A stretch of DNA of 64,000 nt from Pyxicephalus adspersus (Eukaryota > Chordata > Amphibia > Anura > Pyxicephalidae), in assembly GCF_032062135.1 (NCBI RefSeq), contig NC_092863.1, forward strand, positions 20,378,786-20,442,785. Direction: 5' to 3'. A model generated the notes under the pieces. The model worked only from the letters and a program-made list of their open reading frames with translations, was not told the origin of the DNA and ran no database searches. Both the position numbers and the translations under genes were made by a program. Shown here in pieces: positions 22,993-64,000 of the stretch. Each line of letters starts with the position of its first letter. Position 1 is the stretch's first letter.

Positions 22993-25772
22993 CTTGCTCT
23001 TCCAACTTTTCTAGTGAACTTCTGTAGCTCTGGCTGTGATGATGCCTTAAAGTAGCTGTAGCTATGATAGTGCCCCAATAGGTATATGGGGTGCTGCAGC
23101 AAAATCCAGTCCCTTCTTCATCATAAGCATTTTGTCTGAAAGAAGCAGCTTGGAAGACTTTGAAACATCTTGCAAGAACAGGTCTAGTTGAATAATTGCT
23201 AATTAAGTAGCCTTATAAACAGAAAAATTCATTTAACAAACTCAATCATATTTCTGTCAACAGGGTAAGGGAACCTTACCATTTCTGATATTGTAGAACA
23301 TAGAGCCAAAGGGTTACAGACTCAGGGAAGTAGCTTCATATTATAAAACCCTAAATTAAACTTTTATAGGGTAGCCTCCTATGGGGCACAAGGATATTTG
23401 CTTCCTAGATTTGTGGTGGTTTGATTAAAAATAAAACCTTTTTTAAAATGTATGCAGGTTTGTCTTTAGAACAGGAAATCAGGGAAAAAATCAGGGAAAA
23501 AACAAAGATTGTAACCATCCTTGTTCTGTCTAAAACCAAAATCATTTTTGGAGGCCTGTAATAACCACAAGACCACAAACAGAAGCTTGAGCAGTAATAC
23601 TGCAAAATTCTACCTATTCCCAGAACAATCCTATGCATATATAAATATATTTATTTTATTTAAAATGATTTGCCAAGTGTTATTTCTGTATTTTCTGTAC
23701 CATCTGTAAGGTGTGCAACCAGTGTGATAAAACAGAGGATGCATAGTATGCTATGGTGTTTGTTACTGCTTGTTTGAAGGCACTAGGTGATGTTTATGGG
23801 GCAGGATAAGCTGTTATGTTTTGTCCTGACATAAAATAAAATACTTAAGTGTAGCCTATTGTTGGACACTTCTCCTACTGTTAAAATATTTTGCACTTGT
23901 GTGGTAAGCTGAAGGTTCATTCTCTGCAAGTGGGCACTATCCAACCAGGCCTTGTGCAGTGCAAGTAGGACCCCCAGTTAAGATTAACCCCGACCCCTGA
24001 CACAGTACTCACTTTATTGCAGTAAAAGAAATCCATTCCTTGTTTGTCATTTCAAAGGTTTATTGTAGAAACAGGACTGATGGGAATAACCAAAACGGTT
24101 GCACATTTTCTCCAAACAAAAGTCCCTGCATGGGATCTGGACATCTCCTAAGGTAGTACGGTAAGTTGAAATGGCACCCATTACAGGAGAGGTTTCTGTT
24201 TTTTATTTTATCAGGTAAAGACTTTAGCTCTTGACCAGTAGAAGATCAAGTCATGTCTCGTTTTTCTAGAAATACCCATGTCGCTGCAGGAATCTGTACC
24301 TCTCATTTAGCATTCCGGAAATTTCAACAGAATAAGATGTTACACATAAATAGTAGAGGAGAAATCCTACCCTACATCAAAACCAAAAAACAAGTGCAGA
24401 TTTAGGCATGGCTGTCTGTTTAAAGGATAACAAAGTGTGTGGACCAGAATAATAGGCTAATGTATCTATGGGTATAGGTGCAGCACCGAGATAAGCTTGA
24501 AAGCAAAGACCCGATCTTTGGATGAACTGGAATAAATGATGCCTGAAATAAATGAAAACAGCTGCACAGGTAATCACAATCCACCGGAAAACTGAAATGG
24601 GCAAGTAAATTCTTACATACATTGATCAAGTGTGGCCACTGCCCCAAATTACTCCAGACATACTACTACACATAACTTCTGTGCTGTACTGTATATTATG
24701 GTGCCCAAATTGTAGGCCCATTTACAGGTATATGTATTTACATGCACATTAATGCTCTTTTGGAAAAAAAAAACCTGCCTCATTTGTTTTTCCAGTGCAC
24801 CACAAAGCAATGCATTCATTAATTTTTTGGTGCTTTTAAGCATCTACAGAAGTTGCTTTTTATTAGAAAGCAAGTTTATAACTGAGTAGCTATTGAAACA
24901 CATATAAAAAGTTTGATTGGCAAAAAAAGGCTGCTTTGACCTGCTTTTTTGTCAATTCAGTGCATTTGAATAAACGCAAGGCAACGCAAAGCAAGTCAAA
25001 CACAGCCTTTAAACTGCCATGAGCACTGCTTAATAAAAGTAAATGAAATTTTGATGACCGCATTTAAAGTGTTTTACACCACAAACAGGAAAATGACACC
25101 TGTGATAACTTACCATAAGAGAGAAATGAGTGTGCGGTTTGAAAATGTTTGCTCTAACTTCCTGTTATAAGATGTGCTTTATTCTAAGTTGCATTCAAAC
25201 CTTGCCTACCTTTAGTTTTTGAAACAAAGTTGCTGACAAGTGACAATTACAGCTCAAGTCAAAGTCAATTCATCAGCTCTACATCTTAATACCATTTCAG
25301 AGACATGGTCAGATTATCTGCAGCAGTAGATATAAATCTGCACAATTTCAAGGCAGAGAGTAGGAAATAAGTTTGTATATTTGCCAACCAATGTTATCTA
25401 TAATCTAATGTTAAACATTTTTTGTATGTATGGAAGGATTAGAACTAATGTCAGTTTTTACAGCAGTTGGAAGTTGATTAGGTAAGGGTATGCTGGACCT
25501 TCCAGCTTTTTATTGTTGTCCATTTCCCTTTTGCAGATTTTCCCACTTCCTGTCTGGTAAATGGTTTTGCAAGATCAAAAAGTTCTAACTTTTCCCCATT
25601 TTATTATAACCAAAACATACAAAGAAATGTTGTTATATATTTTTACTTTACCTCTTCAACGTATTATGGGTGGGGACTAAAATGTTAAAATGTGTTAAAA
25701 ATATTTAAAATAAAATTATTGACAAGTGCATAAGAAAAGGAAGAGCCTTATCCCTAGAGTTAGAGTCTAGTG
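22993..25772. other. intergenic, no gene seen
   Basis: 2.8 kb without convincing coding sequence, RNA gene or defined element on either strand. Confidence 0.7.
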
Positions 25773-26051
25773 TTAAAGCGTACCTGTTTGTGTGTTAGTC
25801 ATAATTTATCAATCTACATGCCAATAACAGTTCAAGGTCAGGAGTAAATGGACCCTGTATCTTGTGCCTGGACCCCTATTGTTCAGTTACATAAGAAGAG
25901 GGAGAAGCTCAGCCAAGAGCCTCCTGGGATGCGTGACGTAGGTATCCCAAAGGCTCTGCGCTCCTATTAATTCTTTTCCGAGGCGGTACTGCATCCTTTT
26001 TTAAAAAAAAACAAATTTTTTTTTAAATAAAAGAGTTTAGGTACGCTTTAA
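25773..26051. mobile_element. TTAA-flanked MITE (piggyBac-like)
   Basis: Bounded by TTAA at 25773-25776 and 26048-26051. The left tip TTAAAGCGTACCT is an inverted match to the right tip AGGTACGCTTTAA. The interior shares blocks (GCCTCCTGGGATGC, GTGACGTAGGTATCCC) with the 5.8-kb and 49.5-kb copies. TTAA target duplication is typical of piggyBac-type transposition; no transposase is present. Confidence 0.75.
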
Positions 26052-26118
26052 CCACAAGCTCAATAAAAAAAATCACTTGTCAACTTTGAATGTTTTTTGT
26101 GCTGGTCCTGTACACACA

Positions 26119-27437
26119 TATGCACTCATTAGCCACTTTATTATATACCCGTTCAACTATTAATACAAATATTTATTCAGTCAATCACATGGCAGCGACT
26201 TAAAGGTGATTTTAGTGACTATGAATGTGGTTTTGCTATCAGAGATCCGAGTTTTTGAAAAGCTGCTGATCTGCTGGCATGTTCATTCAATACCATCTCC
26301 AGGATTTACAGAGAATAGTACAAAAAAGGTAAAATATCCAGTTAGATGCTATTCCCCAGGGGAAAATGGGTTATTGATGCCAGAGAAGAATGTCCAGACT
26401 GCTTAAAGTTGATAGAAAGGCAACCGTAACTCATAAACAATCATTACAACTGAAATATGTATAAGGGCTTCTATGAATCCACAACACATCAAACCTTGAA
26501 GCAGATGGACTACAGCAGCAGCAGACCACATATGCTGCTACATCAACAATAGGCAAGCGTGGATCCATTCTGCCTTGTATCAATGTTTTAAGTTGCTTCT
26601 GGTCGTGTAATGGTGTATGGGATATTTTCTTGGCACATACATCTTTAAAGGTTCTAAATTATTCAGGTCATTTTATAACTAGTAGTAGTTAGCCACATTC
26701 AACTGGACCTGTTCTTGAAATGTTGAATATCTTTCTCAGCCTTTCAAGCTGTTTCTTCAATTCTACCATTGTAGGAAATACAATGGTACAATATATACAT
26801 ATTATACCTAACAAGTCCCATATTGATGTTTTTTTTTTTGTTGTTAAAGCTTTATGAATAAAAGGGATGCGGTACAAGGAATAAAAACCTAATGCTACTT
26901 TTCTATCACATTAGTAGTAAAGACAATGGTGGAACTGCCAAATGTCCTCTACATTACAAGTCAAGTTGATTGTGGCTAACTACTATTAGATATTTCTTGG
27001 CTCACTTTAAGCCCTTTAATGCCAACTGAGCATCAATTAAATGCCACGGTCTCTCTAAGTATTGTTGCCAACCATGTCCATCCTCCTTTGACCGCAATGC
27101 AATCATCTAGCAGAATAACCCACCATGTCACAAAGCTGAAATCATCTCAAACTGGTCTTTGAACATGATAGTGAGTTAACTGCATTCCATTGGCTTTCAG
27201 AATCACCTCTGTCGAAAAGAGCATCTTTGGAATGTGGTGGAATGAAAGAATTGCATCAAGCATGTGGAGCCAACACATCTACAGCAAATGTGATGCTTTC
27301 ATATCAGTATGGACTAATATCGCAAAGGAATGTTTTCAGCACCTTTGTGAATCTATGCCATAAAGCAGTTGTGAGGGCAAAAGGGGGTCCAACCTGGTAT
27401 TAGCAAGGTGTAGCAAATAAAGTGACCAGTGCATGTA
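26119..27437 (+). pseudogene. Tc1/mariner transposon with broken transposase
   Basis: Ends TGCACTCATTAGCCACTTTATTA and, inverted, TAGCAAATAAAGTGACCAGTGCA, with TA next to the tips. The body matches the widespread fish/amphibian Tc1-like family at many points: CAATCACATGGCAGCGACT near 26183, GATAGAAAGGCAAC near 26411, CTACAGCAGCAGCAGACC near 26510, GTAATGGTGTATGGG near 26610 and AAAAGGGGGTCCAACCTGGTA near 27380. About 26650-27010 does not fit and may be a nested insertion (AT-rich, with an inverted CCATTGTA pair). Transposase is full of stops and frameshifts. Confidence 0.8.
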
Positions 27438-28330
27438 GATATTCTTGGCAATTATTATATTCACCTACCAGTTTAATAAGGAAAATCCTGAAACTAAGCA
27501 CACATGGCACATGTTTATCAATTAGTAGATATTGTTAAACGGTAATGAAATTAGATATACTGCGCAGATTGCAGTGATTCAGGTCACTATGCAGATAACA
27601 ACAATACTGCTGATGTCAATTGTAATCACATCCTATGCAACCATATTTAGTTAAAAAGTAAAATTGATAAAAGCTGTATATCCACAGCTTACCCTTTGAT
27701 GGGACAAGGAGAAAAAAAAAAAATAGAGCATACTTTTGATAACTCTTTCAGTGTCTGCCAAACTGTTCCAGTGGGTATAGAGAAGGGAATGCACACAGGA
27801 TTGAAATAGTCACATGTTCCTAATATGAGTGCTGCATACAGTACACATAAAAGAACCATGCCAAGAGGACAGAATTTCCTAAGAAATAAGGCTATAAGCA
27901 ATAAATAAGGATATAAGAGATCACAGAAAGAATACACATGGGCACCTGCACTAAATTCACCAGACACATTATAAAGCATTGTGCCCAAAGCATTAAGTGT
28001 ACCAATTAGAACCCAATTTTCATTATTTATATATTTTCAAATCCAGCTGGTTTGGATGCAGTTGAATAGGGTTAAATACCACTGTTCCTTTTAATTGCTG
28101 TCTTTATCAATCCTCAGTAGTTTTCATTTATTTACAATGGTCAGCAAGATAGCAAACAATGATAAATCATCCTAATAGTGATCAATAAATAAAAAAAACA
28201 GGTAGAAGATTGTAATACCCACATGGCACACCATTACCCTTTTGACCATGCTTGGATTATTTCATAAGGTAATTTTAAGAGCAACCACAATGTTTAAAGT
28301 GCATTAACCATTACTTCTTGTCAAGTGTTA
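27438..28330. other. intergenic, no gene seen
   Basis: AT-rich sequence without a recognised feature. Confidence 0.7.
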
Positions 28331-28338
28331 CTTTAAAC

Positions 28339-28745
28339 CAGGGGTCGGCAAAGTTTTATGGCCACTAGGCCATTTATGGGGTGGGAGCACACTAGGCCGG
28401 GCCCATCCTAATGGCTCTGCCCACCACCAGGGAACGCCCCCTGAAGTGAAATCCCTCTTCTGCATATGCATTGCAGAGGAGAGGGATTCACCTTAAGGGG
28501 GGTTTCCCTATTTACCCCAGCAGGGGAAATATCAACGCCGGTTGCGGTAAATGGCGAAATAACTGCAAGGGGCGGCACTGGAGCTCCGGTAGTTCCTAAC
28601 GCCCCCTGGCCAATCCGTGGGTTGCCGGCCGGCGATAGACCGGATCAGCCCGGGGGAAATAGGCCGAGTCGGCCAGGGGGCGTTAGGCCGGAGTGACCTA
28701 CCGGCTAGGCCAATCTGGCCTAAAGGCGGAGTTTGCCGACCCCTG
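28339..28745. mobile_element. hAT-type MITE
   Basis: 407 bp with ends CAGGGGTCGGCAAA and TTTGCCGACCCCTG, perfect inverted repeats. Flanked by identical 8-bp duplications CTTTAAAC (28331-28338 and 28746-28753). The GC-rich body is shared with the copy at 49637-49956 (AGGAACGCCCCCTGAAG type blocks). The open frame across it is not a gene. Confidence 0.9.
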
Positions 28746-28753
28746 CTTTAAAC

Positions 28754-31570
28754 AATGTTCCATGTCTTACTAAATAAACCCTCTCTGTAAGTAACAAATT
28801 CATAATATGTGAAATGCAAAATAGATAACCCTCAGGGTTAGTAGTCCTTGGATATTTCCACCTTTACCTTTTGCACTTTTGGCATTAAAGGTTCTGTGCA
28901 AATTTTAAGTAACATTTATACTAAAATGTTGATCGCAGAGTTACATTTTGAGAGTTCACATCACTATTGTGCTAAATTTGGTTATTAGGTACCACTGATT
29001 ATGCAAACAAAGTACAATGACCAGACACTACACAAGAAACAATTTTCTGGGGTTGTCATAAAATGTAAAACACAGAAAAAAAAAGTATTCCATTTGGGGG
29101 AAAAAGTCTTTTAAAAATGTAAAATAAAAGAACATGACAGATATAAGCTGCAGGCAAATATATAACTAGATGCAGGCACAACTTATACAGGCATTTGATT
29201 ATGATTTACATCTTGGCTTGATGAGAGAACAAGGTAGAATTACCATTTAAGCTTGAGCTTAGTGGTCCATTGTTCAGCACATAGTGTTGTTGGAGACCCT
29301 CAGGTAGGGAGGAAGTTAAATACATTCGACTTATGCTATCTCGCCTCCCAAAAAAATAACATTTTTGGCACATTGTGTGTGATGTACTAACCCCCCACCC
29401 ACCCACAAAACAACTCACAGTCCATCTATTTACACCCACATCAGGCTGGGCCAACCTGACCGTACATTCCAGTTGGGGTACATTTAGGAGTCCAGAGGTT
29501 GGAGGATGTGCAACTCATATTACTCCCTGTCTACAGCTGGGAGCACGGTAGTCAGTGCAATGAGATGCCAGACAACGAAGGATTAAGAAGGAATTTGTAG
29601 TATACATGGGGAGGGACAGGTTCACACACAGTTGTCAGGGCTTGGGGGTGAAAGGCAGTGTTAGTGCAGTGAGGGTATCAGAAGGCAGTCTGGTGTAATT
29701 CATGAGGTGGCGATTTCAATGTGGGTGTTAGGCCTGATATTGTAGGAGTGCATGAGTTTTGGAAGCATGAGGCCTTGCCATGAGTGAGATTCGGGTTTCC
29801 TTACAATAATGATCTTACTACAAAGCCAAAATAGGTGATTAATCTTCCCTACTTTAGTGTGTGTGGCCAAATACAAGTTGATATTTTGCTCAGTACAACA
29901 AAACATCTGATATTTGTATACTTTTAAAGCAAGTGTCAATTATCACGCAAATACAAAAGCTGGCCACACGTTACAATCTGCTTGTACAATCTCCTTTAGC
30001 TTTCCCGGCAAGAGTCTACTTGACTGAAAAAGAAAGAACTGGATCACTAAGAAAAGCATTTGCAATACATAGTTGTTGGTAAATTTAAAGGAACTTGTAC
30101 AAAAGATATTGTAGAGAAATCGTAATGTGTGGTCTGTATAAGACACATGCTTTCTAAGGCTGGGTACACACAGACAGATTTGCTGCAGATGGACGGATGG
30201 ATTGCTTGATTTTTTTGGATGGAAGTAAACATTACTTCCAGTTTACTTTAGATTTGATTGGTGTATCAAACCTGCAGGTTATGCAGTAACTCACATGATT
30301 TGGTAGAAGCAAATTCAAACTATCAGAAAAAAATATTTCCATGGCTGATTGTTGTTTATCTAAAGGCTTTTCAAGACCATACGTTTCCAGCATGCAAAAT
30401 GATTTCTGTGAGTCTACCAGATTTTTTATTACTCTAAAACATTCATGTTTACAGTTCATTTACAAAAGACTTGCTGGAAAATGCACGTGTTCATGTTAAA
30501 TATTACTTGTGAGTTTTTAAAATGTTTTGAAGGAAAACCCTAAATTCATGCAAATGTGTTTCTTCTTCAAGCATTGATCAATGCATATCCAATCACATCA
30601 AGTAGTCTTGGCAGCATACCTATGTAACCAGATCCAAAATAAATTTTCTATTGTAGATTTGAGCATAAGTGTCAGTATTGATGAATTTGTTGTATTATTC
30701 AATAGGCATTTATCTTGTATTAGGTCACAGTTTGACATAGTATGCACTTGCCTAAAACAAAGATAATGCAAATTGGATTTTTGTTTTTAGCATTAGCACA
30801 TATAATAATTTATAGTTAGCTTTTGAGGTATTTTTTTTAGATGATCCGGTGACATAAAAATGTCAAGTTGCTTCTATTTTTATGTTTAAATACTGATTTA
30901 ATTTGTTAACACAGCGCAAAGTGCAACTGGGTGGAGCAACCACATTTTTCCTTTTATACTCCTAAATCACCAAAAGGTGAAGGCTGATTGGTTGCAATGG
31001 TGTAATTCAGTTTGATTTTGTGTGATTTTTTATATTTTATAATAACTGCTAAACTGCCCTTTAAGAATGTAAACATATCTGGTTACCCTGGCACAATAGA
31101 AACATATATTTACTGTACATATAGGTATTTTACACTACTGAGGCTGCATCTGTATAGATCTGATTCCTCATCCTATTCTACGAGTCAATTTATGGGATCA
31201 TCACCTGTCCAGGGGCAGTGAGTATCCCAAGGCAGTGTCAGTGCAGAGCTGCAATCAGAGGGCACTGTTCATCATAAAGCCAGCAATTTATACCAAGTGA
31301 TTCTTTTAGGGTCCTGAAATGCTGATTAAAATCAAATAGCTGTTTGCAATAGAGGAGTAGAAAATTTATAGAGGAATATTCAATATAAATGTAAGAAGTG
31401 TGCAGACATTGCAGAGATTACAAGGAATGACAAAAGTGTGATGTTTTTGTGTTTGGAAAGTTGTGCTGGTCAAAGCAGTGCTTGTTTGAAAGATGGCAGT
31501 ATACAACGGATGTGACTTATAAGTGCACAACACTTTCACCATTTTTTCAAAGTGTTGCAGTGGTGAGTTA
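28754..31570. other. CACNB1 3' flank / presumed 3' UTR region
   Basis: Downstream of the long-isoform stop codon. A minus-strand AATAAA lies at 30430-30425, about 1.1 kb past the stop, and is a candidate poly(A) signal; nothing else marks the transcript end. A partial MITE-like end (AAGGCTGGGTACACAC) is near 30158. No separate gene seen. Confidence 0.45.
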
Positions 31571-62697
<31,127 letters not shown>

Positions 62698-64000
62698 CTT
62701 TACGCCTATGTCCAACAAGGTTATATTTGCCCAGTTTTTACTGATAGGAAAATGTCTCCTAACCACACACTACTACGCTGACGAATAGGGACTTTCACAA
62801 CTGATGTGAATTGTAGACACCACCACCAGTTTAGGTCCAACCAAACATTATTCCACAGCAGTTCTTACTGTGGTGTAAGGGTTTGTTATTAATCATTCAC
62901 ACTGAAACAAACAGTCACAAACACACTTTCTTGTCTATCTCCCTGCTTCAGTGCTAAATTCCTTCCAAGTTCCAGTCCCTCCCTAAATGAAGTCAGGGGC
63001 TGTAGCAAGCTGATCTATGCAGAGCTGAGGACAGGTGGTAGGCAGCTTTGAGCACACAGCACAGGAACAGAGAAACTGACATGATGATTGATGAAAACAT
63101 GTGTCTGTCTACAGTGCCCAATTCTCCAATCCCCTTTAGTCTTTTCTGTTAATTTTAATATCCAGCTACACCCTCCACTTCCTTAACTACTACACAGTGC
63201 TATTAATATCACCTATGTTACACCCGACTAATGACACAACCACACTAACTCTTACTATGAAGTGCACACTGAAACACTTTTTATAACATAAATTAGCACA
63301 CAGCTTGTTGATCGAATCGCAAAATCACTAATTTTTCAGCTGCTATTGCTTGATTTTACCATAAACAGTATATTTCCATAAAAAAAGAAAATAATCTAAA
63401 AATACTAAATTCTATCAGTTACAACTTAAAAATTTAGCTAATAATAACAATCTAAACAGAAGCTATCCAATAAAATAGCATTAAGCTGTTATTCACCAGC
63501 TAGAATTTTTTTTTTTTTTAGAAAACTATTTAGTGTGATAGGTAGGTAGATAGGTAGTGTGATTAAAAAGCACAGTTCAATGTTTTCACATAAAAGGTGA
63601 TAACTGTATGTCACATATAAAATATTCATGAATAAGTATGAAACAAACAAAACCCCACCTATTCTTTACAAAGTGCATTTTTAGGAGAATAAATTATTGT
63701 CCTGAAGAGTGCTAGGATTGATAAAGTTTGCTGGTTACATCTCGTATCAGTCAGTTTTAGATAAGATCCAAAAAGCAAAATTCAAAATCACACTTCCTAA
63801 TCTGTAAATAGAGACAACTAGAAACAATTCACTTCTATTCCTCTTGATGTTGCCACAAATATAATCAGGCGTTGTGACTCCAACAGCAAACTATAATGTT
63901 TCACAAAGGTCCAAGCCTCAGATTGCTTAACATCATATAGGCATAAATGTTTCGTGTGAAATCAATAAACAAGGTAACAAAATGGCAAAGAAAAGTTTTT
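62698..64000 (-). promoter_or_regulatory. CACNB1: upstream region / 5' UTR of the short CACNB1 first exon
   Basis: No coding exon seen. Candidate muscle-type sites are an E-box CAGGTG at 63032-63037 and a MEF2-like CTAAAAATAC at 63396-63405; both are common by chance. A TAGGTAGA tandem repeat lies at about 63541-63556. Transcription start not determined. Confidence 0.35.

Noticed and set aside
28466..28696. GC-rich 76-codon frame with GG/PG-rich product
   Set aside because: Entirely inside the hAT MITE at 28339-28745.
31366..31570. Further coding sequence of CACNB1 below the stop
   Set aside because: The long isoform ends at the conserved GRDVCIR followed by TAA at 31573-31571; the open frame that overlaps it is in another phase.

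Overview
The window reads as vertebrate nuclear DNA, most likely an anuran amphibian (frog). It is AT-rich, intron-rich and packed with transposon relics of types familiar from frog genomes. Two protein-coding genes can be supported, both on the minus strand. ARL5C (an ARF-like small GTPase) has its first three coding exons at 524-4545 and runs off the low-coordinate edge. CACNB1 (voltage-gated calcium channel beta-1 subunit) has coding exons from 62697 down to 31571. The same pair, in the same order and orientation, is known in human 17q12, so the locus looks syntenic. Nearly every exon joint was checked by phase and by GT-AG signals.

Layout. 1-4545: ARL5C exons 3, 2 and 1. 4546-4900: its promoter, with a perfect CRE and E-boxes. 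About 4.9-31 kb: intergenic DNA made of nested transposons, dominated by an old minus-strand L1 (about 14.4-21.1 kb) that holds two solo LTRs and a hAT-type MITE, each with matching target-site duplications. 31.57-62.7 kb: CACNB1. Its introns hold a degenerate Ty3/Gypsy element with integrase before reverse transcriptase (37.7-42.4 kb), an L1 fragment, a nested TTAA/hAT MITE pair, a DIRS-like relic and several fold-back elements. 60366-60858 is an assembly gap. 62.7-64 kb is the upstream region of a short CACNB1 first exon.

CACNB1 shows the architecture of the family (SH3, HOOK, guanylate-kinase-like domain, variable C-terminus). It carries the skeletal-muscle-type HOOK exon and two alternative C-termini: one by splicing to a distal exon, one by reading through a donor site. 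One 59-nt guanylate-kinase exon that the phases demand could not be found in ungapped sequence.

The most interesting non-genic signal is a dispersed motif that fits the conserved core of the hammerhead ribozyme (CUGANGA, stem II, GAAA). It has compensatory changes in stem II between copies. Two of its copies sit inside fold-back elements flanked by perfect 13-bp and 17-bp target duplications. This resembles what is known of Penelope-like retroelements and may be a non-autonomous relative.
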